Source: Heliopora coerulea (taxonomy: Eukaryota > Cnidaria > Anthozoa > Scleralcyonacea > Helioporidae). Taken from it: a stretch of DNA of 64,000 bases. Position 1 is the stretch's first letter; every line of letters starts with the position of its first letter. Below, piece by piece: positions 21,325 to 33,324 of the stretch. The notes under the pieces are model-generated. The model saw nothing but the letters and a program-made list of their open reading frames with translations, was not told the origin of the DNA and did no database searches. Position numbers and translations under genes: made by a program. The DNA is taken from contig JASJOG010000014.1 of assembly GCA_030142905.1 (NCBI GenBank), positions 1,364,001-1,428,000 of the forward strand. The letters are read 5' to 3'.

Positions 21325-21370
21325 ACTACACTGATGAGGCCCAATAGGCCGAAACGGTTCCGTCTGTAGT
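21325..21370 (+). ncRNA. Hammerhead ribozyme, type I layout with minimal stem III
   Basis: Every part of the core is present in order. Stem I strand actaca (21325-21330) is followed by the core ctgatga (21331-21337). Stem II is ggcc-caata-ggcc (21338-21350), starting with the preferred G-C pair. Next come gaa plus stem III acg-gttc-cgt, then the cleavage triplet gtc (cut predicted after 21364) and the closing stem I strand tgtagt (21365-21370). All conserved hammerhead positions are filled. Short-stem-III hammerheads are known from the terminal regions of Penelope-like elements and from retrozymes, so this probably marks such an element's end. TA microsatellite follows directly. No reverse transcriptase was found adjacent, so it is a detached fragment or a small non-autonomous element. 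Confidence 0.88.
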
Positions 21371-22431
21371 TATATGTATATATATGTATGTATGTATGTA
21401 TATATATATATTTGAGTGCATGCATGTTTGCATGTATATATGTATAAATGTATGTATGTTTGTTTGTAAACATATAAATGTGTGTATGTGCAGTTTATTT
21501 AGCAAATTCACATTCTTTGCATAAAGGCAATGAATTTCCAGTTCCTCAGAGCATAACACTGCCTTATGGAAAAGCTTTCGTGAAAATTTTTTCCTCCCCA
21601 AAACAACGGTATTATGAGAGGTGCCAATACCAGTCGCCATCCTCGAAGGTTGCACATAATTTCGAAGCTCAATTATTGTCAGTGATTTTATTTAGTGATA
21701 AACGAGAACAAAAAGAAAGCCAAAATAAATACACGGTAGAATTAATCTGAGATTGGTGAGGTATTTCAACCTTCCGGACCACCTCCGCGGCTGAGGAGTT
21801 GTCAAGGATCAAGTCATATATTCTACCACCTTAGTCAGCTTATCGCTGGAAAAAGTGGTTGATCCACTTGTCGTACCTATTTTACCGATGTCGAATATGC
21901 CAGCCAAATAACAAGTGGAGAAAAAGCTTGGTAAAAACTCAGAAAATATTTTAGACGGACAATAAGAACCGTGCTTAACCTGTTTCCTCACACGCAGAGA
22001 CCATACAATGTACACCGATCACAAAAGTGGAATGAGGTTATTACTCTTGACAGGAAATTGTAAGCTGATTCCAGACCACCCGTTCCTTTAATTTATAAGT
22101 TTGGGCTTGCGAGCTTTCAGTCAATTAACCTAACATTTGTGTGGTATAAATCAGCTTATGAAAGAGGCATTAATTATAGTGTTAAGCTCCTTTACACCAA
22201 CACATGGTTACCAGTTTTTTGTCACTATGGTATCTTATCACAAACGAACTTTTAGTGATGGAAAAATATCGTGTATTATAGCATATGATACGTACATCAC
22301 CTTTACGCTGTCTGCGGACTGAGTAACGTTGCTTTCAAAGTAATAAAGACTTTATGGACCAAAAGACAAAGATATTGAAGGAAACTTCGAGAACTTGAAT
22401 GGAACGTTTGAAAGTGTGCCGCATTCGACGA

Positions 22432-22433
<2 letters not shown>

Positions 22434-22466
<33 letters not shown>
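22434..22466. repeat. TA microsatellite abutting the palindrome
   Basis: An uninterrupted TA run ends at the first base of the 105-bp palindrome. Confidence 0.95.
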
Positions 22467-22469
<3 letters not shown>

Positions 22470-22571
22470 CAAAAAGTCACTACAGCCTGTTTCATCTTGG
22501 GAAAGAATCTTCAGGTGAGTCACCTGAAGATTCTTTCCCAAGATGAAACAGGCTGTAGTGACTTTTTGAGG
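22467..22571. repeat. Perfect 105-bp palindrome (52-bp arms, 1-base centre)
   Basis: Arms 22467-22518 and 22520-22571 are exact reverse complements around a single G at 22519. No mismatch was found when comparing base by base. Each arm contains a hammerhead-type core, described separately. Confidence 0.93.
22519..22562 (+). ncRNA. Hammerhead-like ribozyme motif in the palindrome, mirrored on the minus strand
   Basis: Stem I gtcac (22519-22523) is followed by ctgaaga (22524-22530), which fits the CUGANGA core because position 7 is free. Stem II has tctt/aaga with a T-T mismatch at its base. Then gaaa (22545-22548), stem III aca-ggc-tgt, cleavage base a (22557) and stem I strand gtgac (22558-22562). 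The mirror image on the minus strand spans 22519-22476 with a 4-bp stem I. Stem II is weaker than in the 21325 motif and the site is UA rather than GUC, so activity is uncertain. Confidence 0.55.
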
Positions 22572-22648
22572 TAAGCGATATAATCCCATTTGCTCTTTCT
22601 TTGCGTTATTAAGCCCTCTTTGCATTTCGTAAACCTAAACGTTCACGT

Positions 22649-22674
22649 ATATATATATATATATATATATATAT
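22649..22674. repeat. TA microsatellite
   Basis: Simple TA run about 80 bp after the palindrome. Confidence 0.9.
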
Positions 22675-22679
22675 AGCAA

Positions 22680-25600
22680 TGAATTCAAATTTGGGGCATT
22701 GTCTATTGGTATGGTAAAGGTAAACAAATAGGTAAAACAGCTGGTAGATTAAAGGGGCGTGTTAGGTGTAGTGGTTTTTTCCCACGAAAATTCACGCTAA
22801 CTGTGGTAGGACGGAGGTATTTGATATGGCCTATTGCCAAAATTTGCTATTTTCAATGTTTAGGCGCCCTTTGAAACTGACACTCCTCGCGTTCAGCTTC
22901 TAAATACAATATTGCAATTTGTTTTGAGTGCTAAACTTTATGAAAGAAACTGGTGCAATCATCTTCACTCCAAGGTCCACCAACTTGTCTCGTGACTTAA
23001 CCGCTACATGGCAATCAATCTTATTTCATCACGTTTTGAGCTTGCTTCACCGTCATGTTAAGGCTTGCTTTTTCAATTGCAAGTATTCTGTACACTAGAA
23101 ACTAATAGAAGACAGATGCATGATCGAGGACCTCAATTCTCGTAAGTAACAACTTTGGGTTTCAAGATGGTCAAAAGCTCCATCAATTTCGTGACTTGGG
23201 AATTCGAAAGAGTCGTTAAGTGGTCACTTTAGTCAACATAATATAAAATAGAGCGGTGCGTAGGCAGTTTATTCACGAAGTAGAATTTAAAGATTCTGCT
23301 GTGCTGAATACACAAAGGCAAGAAAACAACCTTTTCTTCGAAGGTTTTCTGTGAGCGTGGAACATCAAACGTTTCACTCGGAGGGAGGGCCTTTTATCAA
23401 AACCTGACATTTTACGTTGTTTTATTTTCGGCAGTATACATAAATTAAGCTGTTCTCTGATTAACTCTCTCCCGGCAAGATATCTCCCATACTGATTTTT
23501 CCAGGAAGGGGTTAATGATTAAAATGTGTTACTGCTGGGTTGCAATCAATACCTTGAGATTCAAAAGACATAGGCAGCCATGTTGAAAGTCCCTTAGAAG
23601 CTAATGGTATTTTTTAGTGAAACTTTTATTCTTAAAGACGACAAATTAACCGGTTTTATACAGGACTTTTTGAGTACTTCATGGCTGCTGTACCTCATTC
23701 TTGCGTTATTTGTACTCGTTTAAACAAAGTAATAATTCGTGTTATTGATTGCGTTTCAGAGGCACCCAAAAACATTCAAAACACGTTCACCGACTGTGTT
23801 ATGGTTCTGTCAGCTTCCAAAATCTCTATTTATATTGTGGTAGTAATGTCACTAACGTGTATTTATGGGTGAGCTCTTATATCCGTATAATTACTTTCAA
23901 AATCTGCTTACCCTTCTCCCCTGATAAAAGAAACATAGTCTTCGTGATAACGTTGCTTTGGTATAAAACGAATGCATGTTCTCTTGACAAGCTCCCGGAA
24001 AGCGCGTCGAATGACCTTTCGACCTCGAATAGCTAGGGAAAAAAAGATCAGAAACTAAAAATGACTTAATTGCCTTTATAAATGCCGAACTTTCGTTCTT
24101 ATAATTTTCGGCAACTAAAGTTGCTCGTGATTGGATTATCTCACATAGCTCATAATGTTTCCGCTTGTTAAGCGACGTGCGGAAAACTACGTTTTACGTG
24201 GTTGGGATGATATTTGAAACTGGTGTCAGTTCAACCTCGAGTATCAAAAACCTGTGCCTTGTTAAGATTAATAAAGAGTAAAATTAACGTTAGTCGAAGT
24301 TAAGATATCCGTTGAGCAGATGGAGAGACTTATTTATAAATATATACGATGTCACTACATCATGCTTACTTCGTCGAGTTTACACTGGCTTCCAGCAGGT
24401 CATTATTTTTATAATAACAATTACTTCTGTAATATATTCATTTGCATTTAAGGATGTGAATAAATATTATACAATATTGGGCTTCTGCTTGAGCTATATT
24501 TATATTTTTTCGGCATTTACGCGCATTAACTTATAATATTGTTAAACGCCTCACGTTACTACCTAAAGACATAGATTAAGAGCTTTTTCTGTTGTTGTTA
24601 CTGGTGTCATGGAATAAGTTATATTTCATGATAAATCTATCGCATGACCTGACACTTATAAATGCAAATGAAAAGCATCTCATTTTGAAATGCTTTTACT
24701 TTTTTTCTAGTTAGTAATATGAATTTTTATCGTAAGCATATGTCCTCTATTACAACTGACTTCGATTTGAAGTCCGTAATGTATTGTGTACAATGTCTGG
24801 TTATTGCTTCATTATTTTTCTAAGCTTCCACTCATGATGCAACACAGTACACGATGTTGCGTGAAATGTTAAATTGCATACACTAAGAGAACATTTCGAG
24901 ATGGAAAAATTTAAGCAAAAAGGTGGCTTTATAAGTTACTGGAAAATCCTAAACGTTTCTTGACCATATTTTTTCTTTAATGTTAACCAAAGCTCTAATT
25001 TTAATATGGTATGCTACCTTGAAATGCCATCCTGATCTATGCTATTTAGTAAACGTTGCTACATAGAGTAAAATTTTCCACTGTGTTCGCGGCTTTGCTG
25101 TTACTAAATAGTAAACATCTAGTTTAATTATTATTAGGTATTAAATATTACTGATCAGTTGTTCAGTCATTCTCGGGTTTCAAAAAGTATCAACAGAGCA
25201 TTGGAATTAGCGTTCCCACCTGCAAGCCCTTAACCCGTTCACATGACTTGAGAGGTGTGCAATATCACTTTCCCTATCTTTCGTAACAAGTGGTGCTCGA
25301 TCTTACACCTACTCATGCAGCATGGCGTTCCTCTTTTACTTGCCGATATGAGGAGGCCAGGCGCCAGTAAATTTAGCAAGAAACATATTGCGACGTAAAA
25401 CATAGTGCAAGCTTAATATCTGAGTGATAAATCAGGGCGAAAATGATCAGAATATTTGGACCTTATTCGAGATTCTTCATCCACATTTCAAAGTCACATT
25501 CAGGTTCGACAATGATTTTGAAACAAAAATGAACTACTACCAAGATAATTTTCGTCTGGTTTATGGCTGAAATTTTGACTTTTAAAAAAGTTTGTTCCTT

Positions 25601-25900
25601 TATTCCTTAAGGTTGTCGGTTGGCAATGACTTAAGGCGCCACTAGGATAACTGGAATGTTGCGTGCTTGCGGGTTTACCAAGACGTAAATTTTTTTCAAT
25701 AAGTTAGTTCGTTTATGGCATTTCATTTTTAGTATTTTACCAGTCTAGCCTAAGGGCACATTCGTGTGTAACAATTGTGTAATCAGAATACATGACAGGT
25801 ATTGTAATCATGCTAACCTAGGAAATACTCCATGTAATATATCGAAGGAATAGCAGGTGTTTTGTCCGTCCACTTTTGTATTTCACGCAATTGGCGGCCA
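22680..25900. other. Gene-poor stretch
   Basis: No exon recognised with confidence. A short TTAA-bounded element is listed separately. The open frame 23681-23872 ends near a donor-like gg|gtgagc but matches nothing I know. Confidence 0.4.
23461..23515. mobile_element. TTAA MITE family, shortened copy D
   Basis: 55 bp between TTAA words, with ends ttaactctctcccgg and ccaggaaggggttaa. The usual 40-bp core is missing, so this is an internally deleted copy or a related family. Confidence 0.5.
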
Positions 25901-25904
25901 TACT

Positions 25905-26565
25905 GGTGTAAGTTTAACAAAAGAATCTCATTAACTGTAATTTTATGTGGAGCCAACATGGCGGTAGTATCTTTGTTTTCCGAATCTTCAAGAACAGATG
26001 GTTTGCTTTGCGGCATTTTTACTGTCTTTTAACAAAAGAATATTAATAGTTGCTATTGTAAATGCGACCTCCAACATGATCGTCGTATTCTTGTCGTCCA
26101 GGAATTGATAGGTTAAATGGTGGCCATGTTGGTGGTCTTTTAACCAGTGAATCTCGTTAGCTGTTAATGTTTGTGACTTCCGACATGGCAGTCGTATCAC
26201 TGTCGTCTGAATCTTAAGGAATTGGTGGGTTGCATAGCAGCCCGTTGGTGGTCTTTAAACGAAAGAGTGCCATTAGCAGCAATTGTGACTCCCAACATTG
26301 TCGTCGTATCTGTGTTGTAGATTTCAAGAAATTGGTGGAGTTTAGGGCTGCCATCTTGTTATTCTTTTAACATAAGAATTGCGTTTGTAGCAAATATGAT
26401 CTCCAACGTGGCCATCCTGTTTTGTCTTTTGAATCTCAAGGAATTGGTGTGTTACATGGCAGTCAATTGGTGGTCTTTTAACAAAATAAGATAATCGATT
26501 ACTATTTTATGACTCCGCCGACATGATCGTCGTATCTTAGTCTCTTGAATGTCAAGGGGTTGATC
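25905..26565. repeat. Tandem satellite, unit about 105-117 bp, roughly six copies
   Basis: Units start near 25905, 26025, 26130, 26247, 26360 and 26470. Each has ggtggtcttttaac or a variant, then an accat/ccgacatg block with tcgtcgtatc, then ctgaatctcaaggaattg. Copies are 70-85% alike by eye. On the minus strand the units yield recurring NEILLLKDHQ-like words, because some copies keep the frame. A stray half-diverged copy lies at 27430-27530. Confidence 0.8.
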
Positions 26566-29500
26566 ACAAACTCTTAATTCTCCTTTGGGAGAATGATATT
26601 GATCATAAATAATTTGTATACAGTGAGTTACGTTAACACTTATTCTCTCAAACCTTTCCCCTCAGAAAGGTTTTCAAAACTCCTGTCGGAAATCGAAACC
26701 GTTAAACTTCTCATCACCAGTGAAACGCTCTAACCACAAATCTCTCTAATTCAATGAGCTTCTCATTACAGCTCGGAAACCAGAACAAACGACACAACAA
26801 AGGGATGGAGGCACATCTGAGTGTCAAGTTGCCACATAAGGCCATGACATATGACAGAAAAAGGCGAAATAAAGGAAAAGATCAATGGTATTAATTGTCT
26901 TGAGTTTATCTAGATGAACATTTGCGATTCCATTTGACGACGTTATGGTTTGATTTATTTTTGTGAAAATTCATGTGCTTATGACATACGTGTAAATCAA
27001 TCTGTGGTCAGTTACCCTGTTACGTTTGTCAAAATTCACACGAATCGAGGTCAGTGAAATTGAGTGACGTCTGTTATTTAAACTACCGACTAGTATTAAG
27101 CTCGGTTCACATAAACCTTGATGACGTTTGAAACAGGTCTTACTCGCAAAAGAAAATAATCGTTACCGTATTAAGAAGATTAACAAGACTGTCAGAATTA
27201 CATGGACGAAATGAATCCTAAAATTCTTGGGTACGTTTGAACTTTGAATCCGATGTTGATGGTATAATGAGTGATAGGCTTGATAAGAATTTTTTCGTTT
27301 GTATTGCCTTGATTTGTGGCACCTACTGGTTTTTCCAAAAAAAAGCTGACGGTTTCCGCATTGAAATTCGTATTTTACATCAGACATCAGGAAAACAAGA
27401 ATTTTGGCTTTGCTGCTGAACACGATGGTATACTTTAACAGAAGAATGTCATTTGCCGCTCTTGAATACAACCTTTAACATAGCCGCCGTATCTTTGTCT
27501 TTTAAATCTCCAGGGATTGACTGACAGCCCGTTATTGATTGGTTTTGAAGACTGAGGAAACGACCTTGATATCAATTTCTTAAACTGATGATTATATTCT
27601 GCAGTTACGTTTGAGTAATTACCGAATAAACGCCGATTTAAGATAACGGTAATCATATGCTTAATCAAAGCATGTGATCATTCATAACCATTCTAAAAAA
27701 AGTATTTTTGGATAGTTAATCAGATCTTTCTAAGTAAAATTGACCAGTTTTCCTGATTTAGTAATCCGGAAACTCGTTTTTGAATTCGTATTGTGGTGAC
27801 TTGCTGGAGATGGGTCAGAAAACGTTGCCAGTTTTTCTGTTTGTTAGTTTGTTTGCCTCTTTTTTCTTTTATTATTGTTTTTATACGTTCGACATGCCAA
27901 TGGCTTCCGTTTATACGCAAGTAATCCAATTTTATCCAGTATAATAATAACTTTTAAATGAGGAAGAATGGCGTTCTTGGTTTATCAGTGTCTCGTTACT
28001 TAGACATCTGGGCATTTGGAACATGAAAATTGGGTTCATTAACTACACTTGGGATTCACAAACGTGTAAAAACCTAAAGAAATCTAACTGCTACAAAGTA
28101 TCGTCCTTTGCCTATGCAAGTCGATAAAGAAAGGAAATCACATTGTCTTGTTGCCACGGAGATTTTATCTCCCAACATAAATTTCTCTGTTTCATTTTCT
28201 GAAAAATCAGATAAATTCAACCTTTGAAGGGCAATATCAGCGCTTGTGGGAAGCTTTGTACTTATCCGCTCTGGAAACGCTCTTTTGCTAGGAAGAAATA
28301 AGCAAATTTAGTCGTATGAGATGAGAAAAGTTAAGACTCTACAGTTTCCATTAGAACGGTAAATTGTATCTACAGAACATTATTTGCCTTATTATTTTGT
28401 GTGTATTTAAGACTGAATATCTCGAAAATACAACGAGATATTGACAAACTAAGACAGCCATTACTCACGTTTAAAAGTTTCTTTTACAGATCAAAACTCG
28501 ATAGACAGTTTTTGTCGTTCCAGCGACATGCATTGAAGCGCATAATCATTTACTGTTTTCGGTCCGTTGTCACAAACCAAGTCATGACCTCTCCACCATG
28601 GCGTGAAGAGGTATCCGTTGTTCTGGGAGAAAGTGAAACATGTAACGTGCATGAAACTTTAACAATCACTTCAGTAACGATGGGGTAGACTATTACAAGC
28701 GCGCCGCTTTGCTAAAAGCGCTTTAGTTCCTCCCTCCCCCCCCGAAAGAAAAAACGAGTCTCCAAAATGTTTTTGAATTCAGTGAGGCAGTAATCCACAA
28801 GAGTTTTAACCAAACTGGTCATGCAGAAAGTATGGAGGCGAAACAGTGGATTTCTTAATCTGAAACATTGAAAGTGGTCGACATCTCAATTTTTCAGTAA
28901 TTAGGTACAATTTTGACTTGACGTAAACTGGCATTCCCTCTTAAATTGTGGCTAAAGATGTCATAGCCATTTTACACGTACAACATGAGTTATGAGCATA
29001 GGAATAAAATGAAAACTACGTAAATAGTTAGCTTAACTCCATGAAGCTCCGTTCCTTAGTCTTGTTGTTTGTACTGGTTAAAGCTCATGTTTGTGAATCC
29101 AATCTTAAAACAGTAACTGCCAAATAAATATTAAAAGACGACATACAGGCAACTGACCATGGCCAATGTCTGGGATTGCGGGTCGTGTCCTCCCTGCGTT
29201 GGCATTGAGCATATTTTGTTAGGGATATCTGTGAAACAATTCATCTTATAAACTTACTTAAACCAATATTTTTGGAACTCGCGGCTTCAAGGCGAGAGTG
29301 CTCACTTCATATTTATTTACTTGATTATAGACTCGTAGTTAACAAATGAGAACATATAAAACATCGATTATTTCCTGTATTTTCATATAAAGTCAGGGGA
29401 ATCTGAAACAGACGATGAGCCGTTTACATGTGACCAGCTAAAAATGTGAATCCGATTCAAAATTAATTCGGTCACGAATATCAGTTAACTTGTGATCCAT

Positions 29501-30599
29501 TTCAGTTTCCGGCCTAGTGCTTGTTGACATTTTGCGTATTGAGTTCCGTTGAAGCAAATCGAAGTAGTCACTCGCTCAACAAGAAGCAGAGTTATCTTTG
29601 AGTCTGATGACAATAAAAATGGTCATGATTTCTCTAGCGGATCTAATCTTCTGTATGACAGGCTATCCGCACCATACGACAGTCCCGTGCTATTGTTGAA
29701 CCTGGCGTATGCGATTACGCTTATTAAAGACCACAATTCATGCTTACGATTCTTTCGCACAATGCCACAACAAGTACTGAAGACTGTTGGCAGTGAATCA
29801 AGTACATCAGGGCGAACAATCTTATGCGACATTATAGCCATGTACATAAGCCTTAAGATTGCGATGCGACCGTATTTCGCACATCCGTGGAGTAAGAGTA
29901 AGACAACGGCTCCTCACCCCACTCCCCTGAATGTCATCTAACACGACTTATTTATTTACAAATTTTTTTACGCACAGTAACCTATCAACCTTAGACATTT
30001 AAAACTTCAATAAACAAAAACAGTCGCTTTTCAAAGGGCCGTATATTTTCAAAACATGAAGTACGTTGCGCTTATTTATTATTTAAAAAGAGACTTGGTG
30101 ATTACCACTCTACTGATAGAACCAAATCAGTTAGCAATGGGTTCGGGTGTAATGTTGGTGAAATTGAATGCCGCCTGGAAATGTATGCATTAAAATGCAC
30201 GGAATTTAAGTTGCATGCCAGTGGCAGAGATTCTCATCCCTTAGATTTACCTAGTTATTCCACAACTAAAGTAGCATGGCCATTAATTCGATGAATTAAT
30301 TTAAATATAGTGCCGTGAGTATATCAACATTTCCAAAGGAATCAATCATTGTACGATTCTTATTACAATCTCAATTTTCCCTGTCTCAAATCATAAGGCT
30401 TTCAAGAAATCAACATATTTTCAAACTAATACAGGTGGTCAAATGTCTTACACAGCTAGCAATTATTAGGTAACCTTGTAAGTAACGGCGTACACAAAGA
30501 ATCTATGAAACAGTTAGAGTAACATGTACTACGTGAAGAAAAACCTTCTACTTACACATGTCTGTGGCTATGGTATAAGGGATAATGCCTTTGTCCCAG
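26566..30599. other. Gene-poor stretch
   Basis: Apart from the stray satellite copy near 27430-27530, no mobile element end or exon was recognised. The 130-residue open frame at 29549-29941 (plus) is the longest and is relatively GC-rich, but it has no domain I can name and no supporting splice sites. Confidence 0.4.
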
Positions 30600-30695
30600 A
30601 GGAATTCCCGGTCGGAGAGTGTATCCCTGCGCAATCGACCTGCGGACTGTCCTATGAGGATCTTGAACCTCTCGTCGTAGACAATATCACCTTCG
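30600..30695 (+). CDS. Possible internal exon of a cysteine-containing secreted protein
   Basis: A pyrimidine-rich acceptor (tgcctttgtcccag, ag at 30598-30599) and a strong donor (ttcg|gtaagt, gt at 30696-30697) bound 96 nt that enter and leave in phase 1. The encoded peptide is EFPVGECIPAQSTCGLSYED followed by LEPLVVDNITFG, with two Cys and an acidic segment. Symmetric phase 1-1 exons are common for extracellular modules. I do not recognise the family, and no neighbouring exon on this strand was found, so the call rests on splice sites and composition alone. Confidence 0.35.
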
Positions 30696-30699
30696 GTAA

Positions 30700-31670
30700 G
30701 TGCTGCGTGCAGGGAAAAGGAAAATTGAGTAATAGTATTCAGCTGATTTGCTTATCTAAACAATAACACCACTGTTTTTATAATCAACAAGAGATGACTA
30801 ATGTTCCAGTGTTACAAAAAGCAGGACGTTATTTGTTTAGGGAGTAAACTTTACGAAACACTAAATTTCGTCAAATCGTTTTTTTCCAAGGTGCGTTAGC
30901 TAAAAAACTACATTTTCTGAAGACATGCAGGAAGGACTAACTTGGTAAGTCTTATAAAACCAATTGGCTACGCATGAGATTTAACACGTTCAGAAGAGGA
31001 ATGACAACAAAATCGTGATATCGATCCCATTCTGAAGGACGTTAAATTAGCCATGAATAGCCCAGAATCAAAGCACGCTTGGTTGGTCGAAATTTTATGT
31101 GAACCATGTTTAAAAAGTCGAGCACATTTCGGCGCTCACTTATGAAGTATATCACATTAACAACTGGTGACGCGCTGCGCAACTGAGCCGGTTGACAGAT
31201 AAGTGAAACATGTCCTCCGTGCTCTATACATTACACTTAAATGCCGCAATTTGTATTGATATAAAACTTAAAAGAAACAAACGATAACCCCCGCACCAAT
31301 GTCCAATACTGGTGTTTATTTGAGCGTCTTCATCGCACCTTACATGCAAATTAGATAGCCTTTATTCTAAAGGTCTCAATGGGAACTAATAATCACTTGA
31401 ATTGATAGTCTTGTAGAATGATGTGTGGTACGGATGACGTTCGATCTTTCTTAGTAATTAGCGAGCAGTCAACGCAAGAAGTATACTACAGAAAGTACTT
31501 ATAGCATTCAACAAGAAAGTAGTAGTGACAAAACCTGGGTTATCTAAGGTCATATCGCTCTTGATAGTGTATAAATGAGTGCGCGAGATGTTCAACTTAA
31601 TAGTATTTTCTGATATCTTTGATCAAAAAAAAATAATAAAAAAATAAATACAAATACAAGAAATAAACAG
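30700..31670. other. Non-coding, nothing recognised
   Basis: AT-rich sequence between two candidate exons on opposite strands. Confidence 0.4.
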
Positions 31671-31682
31671 ATCAGCACTTAC

Positions 31683-31752
31683 TTGGCTCAAAAGAAACGA
31701 CTTGATACTTGCTCATACAAAGCAGCAGTATCACTAGAAAGACGGAAGACAT
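31683..31752 (-). CDS. Probable first coding exon encoding a signal peptide
   Basis: The minus-strand ATG at 31752 sits in gagaacATG, with A at -3. It opens MSSVFLVILLLCMSKYQVVS followed by FEP: a short polar start, a hydrophobic core of about ten residues and a plausible cleavage zone, as in secreted proteins. The frame runs 23 codons plus one base to a strong donor (ccaa|gtaagt, gt at 31682-31681), leaving in phase 1. A phase-1 break right after a signal peptide is typical of genes for secreted peptides. A TATA-like box lies about 100 bp upstream. The mature part would be on later exons below 31680 on this strand; none was recognised. Function unknown. Confidence 0.5.
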
Positions 31753-31847
31753 GTTCTCTTTTATGTTGCTGAGTTTTATGTAAAGCGCAAGTCCTTCTCC
31801 CTCGACGCACCGAGCTACTCTGCATGCTGTCGTCAAGGATCTTAGCC

Positions 31848-31854
31848 TTAAATA
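31848..31854 (-). promoter_or_regulatory. TATA-like box of the signal-peptide exon
   Basis: Minus strand reads ccctatttaaggc, about 96 bp upstream of the ATG at 31752. This places a start site near 31820 and a leader of about 70 nt. Confidence 0.4.
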
Positions 31855-31859
31855 GGGCA

Positions 31860-33237
31860 CATTAATAAGCCACAGCGGCGGGTCGATGTCTACAATCGAC
31901 AGCGCGTTGAAAGATGAACCAATATGTGGCTGTTGTTCTGTATTGAATACTTCCGACAAATATACATTAAGAACAATATGGAAAATGTTTCCGTAAGGTG
32001 TCATTGAGGACTACGACTCGACAGATAGGGCCTTCAGAACTGGGACGTATTTTGTATACAATGGCTCCCATCACAAGTCTTATTTTCCGCCACATATCAG
32101 CTTTATTTCACAAAGTAAACAGTAACGTGTGTTGTTTTACGAGTCTGTCGAAATTTGGTATTGAACCAAATTGCGAAATGGATTTCGTCCACCCAGCAGT
32201 AAGCTGATAATCAGAGACAGCGATTTTTTTAAGTGTTAATGCGTTAATCTATTTAGTGTTCAGATTCTTTACTTAGACAAGAAAGCACCCAGTTAACTTG
32301 GCAATATCAATACTGGTAATTGCACCCACGGGGAGGCGTTGAGATGAGCGGGGCTCACTTCGATGGACTCTTGACGTATTAAACGCATGCCCTGTGTAGT
32401 GAACACTTGCCGTCTCAAGAATTAACCCCCTGCTAAAGCAACATATTTGACAATTCATTTGCACAAATTCGTTTCCGCTTTTTAAAAAACCGGTAATTGT
32501 TATAATTTGTATCGCACCTGACATGTTAATAAACAAAGTGAATTGAATTTACTTTGCTGACTGAGAGAAACAAAAATTACGTTTGCGGATCTTCTTTGAT
32601 GGTGGCACACTTATCATCGAGAATGTTCAGGAATTTGAACATATTTGAACATAATTGAAACATTTACGTTGCGTTATCTAGTATTTGCACTAGATTCTCT
32701 ATATATAGCCTGAATCAGTGTGATAGTTGTTATCTAAACATACACTCGTATTCACCACCAACAGGCCAATATATGTGCAGACTAAAAGGCTCCATAATGT
32801 TTTTCCTTATGTATAAAAACTTGCTAATATGCGGTCTTTGCAGTTCGATTTACGAATTCCAATTCAAGTTTTTTGGTTAAATCTTTTAAATTCAGGCAAT
32901 AAAACTAAGCAATCTACTAGGAAAACAGACTGAAAATATATTGGCCTTTTGCGAGGATCGATTAATCTTTACTTATGACTGGAGGTTAAAGAAGTTAATT
33001 ATTCTTAGTGTCGACTTCTAGGGAAGCGTGTGGCCTTGATAAGTCATGGAGTACTCACTTTGCCCATCGATTCTGCCTAAGGCATATTACGAGAGTCCAA
33101 TCATGTCTTTTTTTTTTGGTAATCCTGATATTATGCTAGGGAATCGGTAAGGCACAAAACATTAACCATTCTGCCTCCTTGACAAAGCCGCTACGCCGCT
33201 GTATTAAGAATTAACAACTTCCAAGATTTCCATATTT
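31860..33237. other. Non-coding, nothing recognised
   Basis: Open frames 31998-32207 and 32273-32536 have no known domain. Confidence 0.4.
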
Positions 33238-33291
33238 GTGTATATGTACATATACATATGCACATGACTATACCAATACCTATACCTATAC

Positions 33292-33324
<33 letters not shown>

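Noticed and set aside
29549..29941. 130-residue ORF as a gene
   Set aside because: No domain, no splice sites, and the opposite strand is open as well.
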